Shown in pieces: positions 1 through 6,575 of a stretch of 11,231 nucleotides of DNA (position 1 is its first letter; each line of letters opens with the position of its first letter). Below the pieces are notes generated by a model that saw only the letters and a program-made list of their open reading frames with translations, did not search any database and was not told the DNA's origin. This DNA is from Bacillota bacterium. Lineage in GTDB: Bacteria > Bacillota > Bacilli > Alicyclobacillales > SLC66. A program made the translations under genes and the position numbers. The stretch covers positions 1 to 11,231 of the forward strand of contig JAKADD010000044.1 in NCBI GenBank assembly GCA_021820825.1, in the 5' to 3' direction.

Positions 1-585
1 CGTGCCGGAGCCCAGTTCCAACTGGTAATTTTCCGCTTCGCCGCCCTCAAACGTTTCACCGTCGACATAACCGATAAAATCCATGACCAGAAGGTCTCCC
101 GATTCAGCCTGGCCATCTTCGAGCACACGCAGTTCGGCATGGCTCTTACGCAGATTTTCGAGTTCCTGCGCAATCACTTCTTCCGTCACCACAAATTCCT
201 TGTCCTCATATGTAACACCCTTGTATTCGCCAAGGACCACTTCTGGCTTTACGACGACCGTTGCTTTAAACAGCAAGGGTTTCCCCGCTTCCATCTGGAC
301 AATGTCGATTACAGGGCGATCAACCGGATCGAGCTTTGCTTCCAGAACAGCCATCGAATACGCTTCTGGCAGCAGAATATCAAGCGCGTCCTGATACAGT
401 GTTTCCAAACCAAAGCGCGCCTCAAAAATGCGCCGCGGCACCTTCCCTTTGCGAAATCCCGGCACATTCACCCGCTGCGCCACTTTTTTGAATGCACGGT
501 CCAGAGCGGACGCCACACGTTCCTGTTCGACTTCAATCTCAAGTATGCCTACGTTCGGCTCCGTCTTTTCCCACTTCACTGCCAT
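1..585 (-). CDS. tig: Trigger factor, N-terminal part (cut by window edge)
   Basis: Ribosome-associated chaperone that receives nascent chains at the exit tunnel; the family also has a peptidyl-prolyl isomerase domain. The visible 195 codons begin MAVKWEKTEPNVGILEIEV. The ribosome-binding loop GFRKGKVPR is at residues 43–51, the place expected for the family. The last ~40 visible residues enter the PPIase domain, with the pattern GDLLVMDFIGYVDGETFEGG, and the frame runs off the left edge. About 230 C-terminal residues are therefore missing only because the window ends. The ATG start is supported by a GGAGG at 598–594, 8 nt upstream, and by homology beginning at residue 1. The gene follows tRNA-Arg by 23 nt, so the two are probably co-transcribed. 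Confidence 0.97.
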   Translation of the reverse strand, partial: MAVKWEKTEPNVGILEIEVEQERVASALDRAFKKVAQRVNVPGFRKGKVPRRIFEARFGLETLYQDALDILLPEAYSMAVLEAKLDPVDRPVIDIVQMEAGKPLLFKATVVVKPEVVLGEYKGVTYEDKEFVVTEEVIAQELENLRKSHAELRVLEDGQAESGDLLVMDFIGYVDGETFEGGEAENYQLELGSGT

Positions 586-608
586 CGAAACGTCCTCCAC
601 TCCGTAAA

Positions 609-685
609 TGGCGTCTCAGGAGGGATTCGAACCCCCGACCCACAGCTTAGAAGGCTGTTGCTCTATCCGGCTGAGCTACTGAGAC
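609..685 (-). tRNA. tRNA-Arg(UCU), CCA encoded
   Basis: A full cloverleaf can be drawn. The 7-bp acceptor stem GTCTCAG/CTGAGAC is perfect, the D arm is GCTC...GAGC, and the anticodon stem ACAGC/GCTGT holds loop CTTCTAA with anticodon TCT. A 5-nt variable region is followed by a T arm with loop TTCGAAT. The discriminator base is G, and CCA is genomically encoded (plus-strand TGG at 609–611). Total length is 77 nt. It decodes AGA/AGG arginine codons. A promoter lies just upstream (715–743), and the tig start codon is 23 nt downstream. Confidence 0.97.
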
Positions 686-714
686 GCAGTGTCCACCACA
701 TGTAAAACAGTATC

Positions 715-743
715 ATTATAATGATCCATCCAGCGCCTGTAAA
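715..743 (-). promoter_or_regulatory. Promoter for tRNA-Arg and probably tig
   Basis: On the minus strand, TTTACA (743–738) and a perfect TATAAT (720–715) are separated by exactly 17 nt. This is a near-consensus sigma-A promoter about 30 nt before the mature 5' end of the tRNA. It lies in the short gap between rdgB and the tRNA, so the tRNA–tig unit need not depend on readthrough. The -10 is the centre of a 14-bp perfect palindrome (712–725), so TATAAT also reads on the plus strand, but I see no matching plus-strand -35. Confidence 0.8.
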
Positions 744-758
744 GCCTGCGCTGGATGG
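726..758. repeat. 11-bp perfect inverted repeat straddling the promoter
   Basis: CCATCCAGCGC (726–736) and GCGCTGGATGG (748–758) are perfect reverse complements around an 11-nt loop. On the minus strand this stem-loop follows rdgB by about 30 nt. It has no U run, so it is not a canonical intrinsic terminator; it may stabilise or end the upstream transcript. The loop contains the -35 hexamer of the tRNA promoter, and one arm fills most of the promoter spacer. A second, smaller hairpin (CGCCGC-TT-GCGGCG, 764–777) sits between it and the rdgB stop. Confidence 0.7.
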
Positions 759-788
759 CGTCACGCCGCTTGCGGCGATCAGACAAAT

Positions 789-1379
789 TTACGATGAGGC
801 GCGAAAACGCCGCAGCAACTCAGTAAGCGCAGCCGTTCGGTGGCTCACCAGCTGTTTTTCAGCAGAACTCATTTGGCCAAATGTCTTCGCGGCTGGCGGA
901 AAATAAAAAATCGGATCGTATCCAAACCCCTGCGCACCCATGGGTTCCAGCGCGATCTGGCCTTCACAGTTTCCGATCGCAGTCCATTCACCGCGTCCTG
1001 GCACCAACAAAACAAGCGCTGCCACGAAACGGGCTCTACGTTCATATGGAGGTACTCCGCGCAGTCGTTCCAGCAGCAGCGCCTGCCGTTCCAGATCGCT
1101 GGCTTCTGGCCCTGCAAACCGCGCGGAATACACCCCTGGCGCACCGTTCAGGGCATCGACGACCAAACCCGAATCATCGGCAAGCACAGGCACACGCCAA
1201 TTTGCAGCCGCGAAGCGAGCCTTGATCAGCGCGTTTTCCAGAAAACTGGACCCTGTCTCTGCCGGAGTCATTGCACCTGGCGGCAGCGGGTCGATGCTGA
1301 CCGCCACTTCACTTAACGCCTGCGCAAATTCAGAGAATTTCCCGGCGCTGTGTGTCGCGATGATCAATCGTTCCAGCAT
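789..1379 (-). CDS. rdgB: XTP/dITP pyrophosphatase (RdgB/HAM1 family)
   Basis: Cytosolic nucleoside-triphosphate pyrophosphatase that removes XTP, ITP and dITP from nucleotide pools. Family motifs occur in order: IIATHSAGKFSEF near the N-terminus, GSSFLENALIKA (residues ~43–54), ADDSGLVVDAL (~67–77, acidic metal/substrate site), PGVYSARFAG (~81–90), the C-terminal substrate loop GFGYDPIF (~151–158) and SHRTAAL (~179–185). Length (196 aa) is normal. The start chosen is ATG 1379, seven nt after AGAGG; a GTG two codons earlier (1385) is also possible. It follows rph by about 40 nt and is probably co-transcribed with it, as in Bacillus (rph–ysnA). Confidence 0.95.
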   Translation of the reverse strand: MLERLIIATHSAGKFSEFAQALSEVAVSIDPLPPGAMTPAETGSSFLENALIKARFAAANWRVPVLADDSGLVVDALNGAPGVYSARFAGPEASDLERQALLLERLRGVPPYERRARFVAALVLLVPGRGEWTAIGNCEGQIALEPMGAQGFGYDPIFYFPPAAKTFGQMSSAEKQLVSHRTAALTELLRRFRASS

Positions 1380-1420
1380 ACGCACGCCTCTCTCCCTGTC
1401 CTCGTGAATTCACGGCGCAC

Positions 1421-2164
1421 TCACTTTGGGCGATCGATCTCTGCCCCCAATTCAGCCAGAACCTGGCGTTGTATCCCGATTAGCTGCAGGATTCCAGCTT
1501 CAGCGAAGTCCAGCAGAGAGGACAGTTCGGCGCGGGAAAATGTAGCTGTCTCACCGGTTCCCTGAACCTCCACCAGTTGCCCATTCCCTGTCATCACCAC
1601 ATTCATGTCGACACTCGCCGTCGAATCTTCCTTGTAGCGCAAGTCCAGCAGCATCTGCTGATCCACGATTCCCACACTTGTCGCGGCCAGATAATCGTGC
1701 ACGGGCAGCTTTGTGAACACGCCGCGCTGGCGCATTGCGCCAAGCGCCTCCACCACGGCGACAAACGCTCCGGTAATGGCGGCTGTTCGCGTGCCGCCGT
1801 CAGCCTGAATTACATCACAATCGATCCACAGTGTTTTTTCTCCCAGCGCTTTCATGTCGATCACCGCACGCAGAGCGCGTCCAATCAGACGCTGAATCTC
1901 CATCGTGCGCCCACCCACTCTGCCGCGTGTTGATTCGCGCTGCGACCGCTGCAAAGTGGCGCGCGGCAACATCGCATATTCAGCTGTTATCCATCCCTGC
2001 CCTGTACCACGCAAAAACGGCGGCACCTTGTCTTCAACAGTTGCTGTGCAGATCACACGCGTGTCACCAACACTGATCAGCACCGAGCCTTCCGCGTGCT
2101 TGATATAGCCCCGTTCAATCACCACTGGCCGCAGATCCCCAGGCCCTCGTCCATCGATCCTCAC
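1421..2164 (-). CDS. rph: Ribonuclease PH
   Basis: Phosphorolytic 3'-to-5' exoribonuclease that trims tRNA 3' ends; hexameric in the family. The 247 residues match family length and begin [14 protein letters not shown]. The phosphate-binding arginines expected at 86 (GGRT) and 126 ([11 protein letters not shown]) are present, as are the acidic residues in the segment [18 protein letters not shown] (D180 and D186). The GTG start is the only usable one: the frame upstream reaches a stop without another initiation codon, and GGGGGTGG lies before it. murI is 73 bp upstream and rdgB about 40 bp downstream. The gerM gene that separates racE and rph in Bacillus subtilis is absent. The enzyme is relevant to the CCA-encoding tRNA-Arg downstream. 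Confidence 0.97.
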   Translation of the reverse strand: MRIDGRGPGDLRPVVIERGYIKHAEGSVLISVGDTRVICTATVEDKVPPFLRGTGQGWITAEYAMLPRATLQRSQRESTRGRVGGRTMEIQRLIGRALRAVIDMKALGEKTLWIDCDVIQADGGTRTAAITGAFVAVVEALGAMRQRGVFTKLPVHDYLAATSVGIVDQQMLLDLRYKEDSTASVDMNVVMTGNGQLVEVQGTGETATFSRAELSSLLDFAEAGILQLIGIQRQVLAELGAEIDRPK

Positions 2165-2237
2165 TCGCCGTCCACCCCCGTTTCCATTGCACTTTTCTCA
2201 CACACTCCTGACAGTTCACCCCGCAGAGCGGCCAGAC

Positions 2238-3068
2238 TTAAACTTCCGCCGCATCGGAACGTTCTTCGCCCCCCCACAGATCACAATAAGAGACAGATAT
2301 TGGTTCACCAAGCCACCTTTTACCGATGTCTGCGAACGTGTCCACATCCCCGCTGGTGAAGAAGACATGGTTTGGTTTAGCAGGATGGGTGCGTGTCAAC
2401 TGCTTATCTGTCAATACAAAACTGATGTCCCGCGCTGTTTCCTCCGCTGAGTTGATCAGGGTGATATCTGCGCCAAGCGCCTGTTGGATGACATTTTCCA
2501 AAAGCGGATAATGTGTGCATCCAAGAATCAGCGTATCGATGTTCATTCCTGAAAATTCCCGCAATGAATCCGCAACAACCGGAAGAAGTTCGGCGGTCGC
2601 TGTGATTCCCCGTTCAACCAGCGACACAAATTGCGGACACGCCACAGGAAATGTTGCTATGCCGCGATGTGTCAAATGCAGCGCCCGGGGATAACTGTTG
2701 GAGGAGATCGTGGCCCGTGTTCCAATGATCCCCACGCGTTGATTCGTTGTAGCCGCGATCGCCGCGCGAGCGCCTGGCGCAATCACTCCCAGCACGGGGA
2801 TATCATATCGTTCCCGCGCCCATTCCAGACATACTGCTGTAGCCGTATTGCACGCGATCACAAGCATTTTCACCCCTTGTTCCACCAGAAAATCAAGGGC
2901 TCGAAACGTAAACTCCGCTATTTCCGCAGCCGGGCGATCCCCATAGGGACAGCGCGCTGAATCGCCGTAAAACAGTACTTCTTCACGCGGCAGTTGCCGC
3001 CAGATCTCGGACACAACAGTGAGTCCGCCGACGCCCGAATCCATGACGCCAATCGGTTGGTTACGCAT
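2238..3068 (-). CDS. murI: Glutamate racemase
   Basis: Converts L-glutamate to D-glutamate for peptidoglycan by a two-cysteine, cofactor-independent mechanism. Both catalytic cysteines are present: C73 in VIACNTATA and C184 in LGCTHYPLLEN. The N-terminal GVMDSGVGGLTV (residues 7–18) and the substrate motif YGDSARCPYGD (34–44) are intact. Length (276 aa) is typical, with a short polar tail after the conserved domain. The ATG start has a strong GGAGGGG about 6 nt upstream. A terminator ends the preceding marR transcript, so murI should have its own promoter in 3069–3112, where I found no convincing pair of boxes. It is likely the first gene of a murI–rph–rdgB unit. Confidence 0.97.
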   Translation of the reverse strand: MRNQPIGVMDSGVGGLTVVSEIWRQLPREEVLFYGDSARCPYGDRPAAEIAEFTFRALDFLVEQGVKMLVIACNTATAVCLEWARERYDIPVLGVIAPGARAAIAATTNQRVGIIGTRATISSNSYPRALHLTHRGIATFPVACPQFVSLVERGITATAELLPVVADSLREFSGMNIDTLILGCTHYPLLENVIQQALGADITLINSAEETARDISFVLTDKQLTRTHPAKPNHVFFTSGDVDTFADIGKRWLGEPISVSYCDLWGGEERSDAAEV

Positions 3069-3112
3069 AGGATCCCCTCCTTACAGCATACTCGCACAAT
3101 ACGCCCAAACAC

Positions 3113-3164
3113 AAAAAAAGCTTCAGCCGCACCTCGCACCCACAAGGCAACAGGCAACAGAAGC
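3113..3164 (-). terminator. Rho-independent terminator after marR
   Basis: On the minus strand, GCTTCTGTTGC (3164–3154) can pair with GCGGCTGAAGC (3130–3120): 11 positions with two G·U pairs and one T·T mismatch, loop ~23 nt. Seven T's follow directly (3119–3113). It lies about 60 nt after the marR stop and before murI, separating the two transcripts. The long loop makes the stem weaker than usual. Confidence 0.7.
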
Positions 3165-3221
3165 ATTCATTCCATGTCCTGTTTTTAACTCCGTCACTCG
3201 CGGCAACCACGTTATCTGGAA

Positions 3222-3671
3222 TCATTCTTCGCCCAAATGTTGCTCCAGCACCATCAGGGCCCGCATCAACATATCCTGTTCAGCCGCCCCACTGTGCGAA
3301 AGAACACGGCCCAGATACACCCTGCGCGCCTGCAACACGCGATCGATCAATGCGCCGCCCTCTTCAAGGACACTGAGACGAACCACCCGTTTATCCTCTT
3401 GGTCCCTGGAGCGCTCAACAAAATTACGCCGCTCCAGACGATCAACCAGGTCTGTCGTAGTGCTGTAGGCCAAGCCCAATTTGGCGCTCAAATCGCCAAT
3501 AGTTAGATTGCCACCATCATTGGCCAGCACCAAGGCGTCGAACTGTGCCGACGTGATGTCGAAATCACCAAGAATCGCTCGCCCCTGCCTGCGCACAGTG
3601 GATGAGACTTTACGCAGCAGTGACTCAATTCGATACACTGCGTCATTTTCCCTATAGTCTGTCAAGGTCAT
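3222..3671 (-). CDS. MarR-family transcriptional regulator
   Basis: Winged helix-turn-helix repressor/activator of the MarR family, expected to act as a dimer in the cytosol. The 149 residues include an N-terminal dimerisation helix (~8–33), the HTH (LTIGDLSAKLGLAYSTTTDL, ~56–75; recognition helix from about residue 69) and the beta wing with the signature DQEDKRVVRLSVLEEGG (~90–106). A C-terminal helix completes the dimer interface. The frame opens upstream to an ATG at 3743, but a promoter lies inside that extension (3722–3751), so I chose ATG 3671. GGAGGG ends only 2–3 nt before it, so initiation at the TTG two codons later is an alternative. Ligand and targets are unknown; a palindrome in its leader suggests autoregulation. 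Confidence 0.9.
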   Translation of the reverse strand: MTLTDYRENDAVYRIESLLRKVSSTVRRQGRAILGDFDITSAQFDALVLANDGGNLTIGDLSAKLGLAYSTTTDLVDRLERRNFVERSRDQEDKRVVRLSVLEEGGALIDRVLQARRVYLGRVLSHSGAAEQDMLMRALMVLEQHLGEE

Positions 3672-3690
3672 AACCCTCCGACCATCTTCA

Positions 3691-3705
3691 AGTGTTGTGA
3701 ACACT
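3691..3705. promoter_or_regulatory. Candidate MarR operator, 6-3-6 palindrome
   Basis: AGTGTT-GTG-AACACT is a perfect 6-bp inverted repeat with a 3-bp centre, the size a MarR dimer typically binds. It lies 17 bp downstream of the marR -10 box and 20 bp before the start codon, where a bound dimer would block transcription. Binding by this MarR is inference from position and symmetry. Confidence 0.5.
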
Positions 3706-3721
3706 ATGCAAACTTGATCAT

Positions 3722-3751
3722 ATTGTACACAGGCCTTTTCCATTGAGTCAA
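3722..3751 (-). promoter_or_regulatory. marR promoter
   Basis: On the minus strand, TTGACT (3751–3746) and TACAAT (3727–3722) are separated by 18 nt. Transcription would start near 3715, about 45 nt before the chosen marR start. Each box differs from consensus at one position. Confidence 0.65.
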
Positions 3752-3810
3752 TCCATTATCCGACCCGATCCATCATGCGCCGCACGCAAAGGACCCAAGG
3801 CCAGAGGACA

Positions 3811-3839
3811 TTGCGCGGAGCGGAAATCTATGCTAGACT
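3811..3839 (+). promoter_or_regulatory. ABC-F gene promoter with extended -10
   Basis: TTGCGC (3811–3816) and TAGACT (3834–3839) are separated by 17 nt, and TG precedes the -10 by one base (extended -10). Predicted start is near 3846, giving a leader of roughly 220 nt before the ABC-F start codon. The gap 3744–4068 therefore holds the marR promoter, this promoter, and a leader with a short ORF and hairpin. Confidence 0.6.
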
Positions 3840-3874
3840 GAACAAAGTTGATGTATCGGAAGGTGGCAGGAATC

Positions 3875-3913
3875 ATGTGCCAACGTATAGTTCTCATGGT
3901 GTCGGCAAGCTGA
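3875..3913 (+). CDS. Putative 12-aa leader peptide of the ABC-F gene
   Basis: A short ORF encoding MCQRIVLMVSAS. It is preceded by AAGGTGG (3860–3866) with an 8-nt spacer to the ATG, a better ribosome-binding site than that of the main gene. It begins about 30 nt after the predicted transcript start, and its TGA stop (3911–3913) abuts a hairpin with a T run. In-frame ATG 3851 would give a 20-aa version but lacks a comparable site. Short hydrophobic leader peptides that stall ribosomes control several antibiotic-responsive ABC-F and erm genes; that role here is inferred from layout only, and there is no proof of translation. Confidence 0.45.
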   Translation: MCQRIVLMVSAS

Positions 3914-3936
3914 AAAGGGGTTTTTGCGCCCTTTTT
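3913..3936 (+). terminator. Possible attenuator hairpin in ABC-F leader
   Basis: AAAAGGG (3913–3919) can pair with CCCTTTT (3929–3935) around a 9-nt loop, and the T run extends to 3936. The stem starts in the leader-peptide stop codon, so a ribosome stalled near the end of that ORF would prevent it forming. It has only three G-C pairs and is weak for a terminator; an alternative CTTCC (3941–3945) could pair with GGAAG (3858–3862) near the leader ribosome-binding site. Confidence 0.35.
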
Positions 3937-4068
3937 ACAACTTCCAGCACTGGTGGAGAACAGCGGTGGCAACGATTCCTTTTTCTATGCCCTGATGGGG
4001 TTTCCCTTGGAAAAACGGCAACGTTTCCCGTTCTGCTCTCCATCGGAACAAGAAAGGTTCTGGTGACG

Positions 4069-5655
4069 ATGAGCATTGTTGAGATTTCTCAATTAAGTCA
4101 TGGGTTTGGAGACCGTACATTATGGCAAGAGGTGGATGTTAATCTGCTTCCGCGCGAACACGTAGCGCTTATTGGAAGAAATGGGGTCGGCAAATCTACG
4201 CTGCTGCAGATTCTTGCGGACCACATACCGCACGACAGCGGTCATATCTCGTGGGCGCCCGGTGTGAAGATCGGCTACCTGACGCAACACGCGGATCTGT
4301 CCCGATTCCAGACGGTGCGTTCAGCGCTGCAAGAAGCGTTTACCGATATCTTTGCCAAGGAGCGCTCACTGCAAAAAACCGCTGAACAACTGGCGCACGC
4401 GCAGGACGAGGAACTGGAGCGACTGCTTGCCCGCTATGCGCGCATTCAGGAGGAACTCGAACACGCGGGAATCTACGAGTTGGGAGCGCGCATTGATACT
4501 GTAGCCTCAGGTCTTGGCCTGCTAGAATTGGGCCTGGATCGCCCGGTGGCTGATCTCAGCGGCGGGCAACGGACCAAGGTCATGCTTGCCAAACTGTTGC
4601 TGGAACAACCGGATGTTCTCCTGCTCGATGAACCGACCAATTTTCTGGATGTTATGCACATCACATGGCTCACCGACTTCCTGCAAAACTATCCGTCTGC
4701 GTTCATTGTGGTTTCTCACGATGCGGATTTTGTAGACAAGGTCGCAACCGTCATCTGGCAGCTTGAAAACACAGCTCTCACCAGGTTCAATGGTTCCCAT
4801 AAAGCATTTCTCGCATATGCGGAACAGCGGTCGCTCCAGCACGCAAGCGCCTATTCCAGACAGCAGGATGAGATCCGGCGCATGGAGGACTTTGTACAAA
4901 AAAATATCGCCAGGGCGTCAACCACAAAACGCGCCCAGAGTCGGCGCAAACAACTGGAAAAAATCGATCGCATCCCGCCGCCCGCCACGGCGGCTCCTCC
5001 GCATTTTGCGTTTCCGCTCGCCGCCGCGCCGGCGCGCTTTGTGATCCGGGCAACGACTCTGGAAATCGGCTATTCGCGCTCACTCCTGCCGCCGCTCGAA
5101 CTGGAAGTGGAACGCGGCAGCAAACTGGCGCTGATCGGCTGTAACGGCATCGGCAAATCGACCCTCCTGAGGACGCTCATCGGCGAGTTAAAACCGCTGT
5201 GCGGACGCGTGGAGTTGGGCGACGGCGTGCAGGTTGGCTATTTCGCTCAGGAGCAATATCAGAACGACCAAGGAAATGCGCTGGAGGTCATCTGGAGCGC
5301 GTTCCCCCACATGACCCAACAGGAGGTGCGGGCGGCGCTCGCCCGTTCCGGTCTGAAGCGTGAACACATCCTGCAGTCCGTCCATCGCCTCAGCGGCGGC
5401 GAACAGGCCAAAGTGAGACTCTGCCTGCTCACACTTCAAAAACACAACGTATTGGTGCTCGATGAACCGACAAACCACCTTGACCATGCGGCCAAGAACG
5501 CGTTACAGCAGGCGCTCACCGACTTTCGCGGCACCCTTCTGACAGTGTCTCACGAACCCGAGTTCTATAGGCCATTCGTCACCTCTGTGGTCGACGTTGA
5601 AGAATTGCTTAGCAGAGGTAAAGCCAGCAAGATCGTGACACACCACAAACGGTAA
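4069..5655 (+). CDS. ABC-F ATPase, YkpA/YbiT-like
   Basis: Soluble protein with two ABC domains and no membrane segment, as in ABC-F translation factors that bind the ribosomal E site. Domain 1 has Walker A GRNGVGKST (36–44), signature LSGGQ (163–167), Walker B LLLDEPTN (184–191, catalytic E188) and H217. Domain 2 has GCNGIGKST (357–365), LSGGE (441–445), LVLDEPTN (462–469, E466) and H495. The linker between them carries a basic segment (ARASTTKRAQSRRKQLEK, about residues 280–300) typical of the YkpA/YbiT group. Length is 528 aa. The frame is open for another 98 codons upstream, but family homology starts at MSIVEISQLSHGFGDR and that stretch is leader. A GTG at 4063 with AGAAAGG 5 nt before it is an alternative start. 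Whether it confers antibiotic resistance cannot be told from sequence. Confidence 0.93.
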   Translation: MSIVEISQLSHGFGDRTLWQEVDVNLLPREHVALIGRNGVGKSTLLQILADHIPHDSGHISWAPGVKIGYLTQHADLSRFQTVRSALQEAFTDIFAKERSLQKTAEQLAHAQDEELERLLARYARIQEELEHAGIYELGARIDTVASGLGLLELGLDRPVADLSGGQRTKVMLAKLLLEQPDVLLLDEPTNFLDVMHITWLTDFLQNYPSAFIVVSHDADFVDKVATVIWQLENTALTRFNGSHKAFLAYAEQRSLQHASAYSRQQDEIRRMEDFVQKNIARASTTKRAQSRRKQLEKIDRIPPPATAAPPHFAFPLAAAPARFVIRATTLEIGYSRSLLPPLELEVERGSKLALIGCNGIGKSTLLRTLIGELKPLCGRVELGDGVQVGYFAQEQYQNDQGNALEVIWSAFPHMTQQEVRAALARSGLKREHILQSVHRLSGGEQAKVRLCLLTLQKHNVLVLDEPTNHLDHAAKNALQQALTDFRGTLLTVSHEPEFYRPFVTSVVDVEELLSRGKASKIVTHHKR

Positions 5656-5685
5656 CCGCGCCCATACAGCCAATGGCCCGCCAAA

Positions 5686-5702
5686 AGCGGTAACCCGCCG
5701 CT
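5686..5702. other. Small hairpin between convergent genes
   Basis: AGCGG (5686–5690) and CCGCT (5698–5702) can pair around a 7-nt loop, between the ABC-F stop and the stop of the convergent small gene. There is no T run on either strand, so a terminator role is weak. Two similar stretches starting CGGTAACC (5650 and 5688) form a loose direct repeat here. Confidence 0.3.
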
Positions 5703-6051
5703 CAGCCGATAGCCTGCAGCTTCTTCTGCCACCATGCCTCGTCAAGCAGCAGCGCTGGCCAGACCGGTGCGACAACGTATCCGGAACCCAATTCGAGGCG
5801 CTCGGTCAGTCCTGTGTAGACGACGTCAATATGCAGACGAAACGGTTTGACTGTACGCGCCGCTCTCTGTTCGAGGCGGCCAACTCGGCGTGCGCCGCCG
5901 GAGCTGCAAACAGCGGTTCCGGCCAGCAGACCATGGGGCCCCGCGGCTGTTCGCCGCGCAGACCGAATGCGCACGCCAGATACACGGCAAAATTGAGTTC
6001 GGTGTTGGGATCGGTCGTCACCTGCCAGGACTCATATCCGGACTTCATCAT
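5702..6051 (-). pseudogene. Frameshifted small protein of unknown function
   Basis: Not recognised. Reading from ATG 6051 gives a coding-like frame (MMKSGYESWQVTTDPNTELN...) for 62 residues up to an AG-AG-AG tract (plus-strand CTCTCT, 5863–5868). The coding-like sequence then continues in another frame (RTVKPFRLHIDVVYTGL...) to TGA at 5702–5704. Removing one AG unit joins the two into a 115-aa product; as written, the first frame ends 25 codons past the tract. The start overlaps the upstream gene's stop as ATGA and has AAGGGG 7 nt before it, which supports a real gene. The C-terminal part is rich in Trp, Leu and Val but has no clear membrane segment. It may be a young pseudogene, a phase-variable gene, or an assembly error. 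Confidence 0.6.
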
Positions 6052-6395
6052 CGAGAATCCCCTTCCCATGCAAGATCGGAACCGAAGGGTTGCAACAGAT
6101 CAGTCAACTGCGCCAGGTGAGCGTCCGCCAGATCCAGAATGGCAAACCGTCCTTCACGGATGGCCGCCTGCACGCGGCGGGCCTCCGCGTGTGCAAGCGA
6201 GTGGTCGAGAGGCGTGATGTCGCCGCTATGCAGGGCGTCGTCGAGTTCATTCAGGTGCGAATCAAACTCCGTCCACTCCAGCAGCGTGACATAGCCCGTA
6301 AAGGCGTCTGATTCTATGTATGTAGAGGCAAACTTTCGTTTGGACCCCCGTTTCCACTCAAAACGATCTGCATACCGCCTTTTCACGCCATCCAC
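6048..6395 (-). CDS. Small acidic-to-basic hypothetical protein
   Basis: Not recognised. The 115-residue product has a basic N-terminus (MDGVKRRYADRFEWKRGSKR) and a predicted helical, acidic centre and C-terminus rich in Asp, Glu, His, Ala and Leu (for example HLNELDDALHSGD and AHAEARRVQAAIREGRF). It has no signal peptide or membrane segment and is probably cytosolic. The GTG start at 6395 is preceded by GGAGAGG; a TTG at 6419 would add eight residues. Its TGA overlaps the next gene's ATG as ATGA, so the two are probably translationally coupled and work together. It is convergent with the ABC-F gene. No promoter was identified with confidence. Confidence 0.6.
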   Translation of the reverse strand: MDGVKRRYADRFEWKRGSKRKFASTYIESDAFTGYVTLLEWTEFDSHLNELDDALHSGDITPLDHSLAHAEARRVQAAIREGRFAILDLADAHLAQLTDLLQPFGSDLAWEGDSR

Positions 6396-6493
6396 GTTCC
6401 TCTCCAGGCAAACCTGCAATCAGTCTCACTCAGAAACAAGTTGTAGGCATCGTTTATTTAGCACACTGCTTTGTGTTGCGTGCCATGGCATGG

Positions 6494-6551
6494 TACAGGC
6501 ACGGTACAGACGGTACTGCGCAGCAGTTGCACCGTCTGCACCGTGCCTGTA
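6494..6551. repeat. Large imperfect inverted repeat (58 bp)
   Basis: TACAGGCACGGT (6494–6505) and ACCGTGCCTGTA (6540–6551) are a perfect 12-bp outer pair. After one A/C mismatch, CAGACGGT (6507–6514) pairs with ACCGTCTG (6531–6538), and after a small bulge CTGC pairs with GCAG around the loop GCA. In minus-strand RNA the A/C mismatch becomes a G·U pair. The left arm holds three GGTAC copies (6492, 6503, 6512), and a 10-bp palindrome TGCCATGGCA lies just outside (6481–6490). It is about 25 nt after the fatty-acyl-CoA synthetase stop and may act on that mRNA's 3' end; there is no T run. The rest of 6420–6575 shows no gene. Confidence 0.8.
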
Positions 6552-6575
6552 AACCGCACGTTCCGCGGTGCGCAG

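Noticed and set aside
139..705. 188-aa plus-strand frame
   Set aside because: Antisense to tig and across the tRNA; the GGIRTPDPQLRR-like stretch is the usual false translation of a tRNA.
3995..4066. Second upstream ORF in the ABC-F leader (23 codons)
   Set aside because: No ribosome-binding site; it only overlaps the main gene's initiation region.
3775..4068. 98-codon in-frame N-terminal extension of the ABC-F gene
   Set aside because: The ABC-F family starts at MSIVEIS; the extension includes the likely promoter and leader and has no matching ribosome-binding site.
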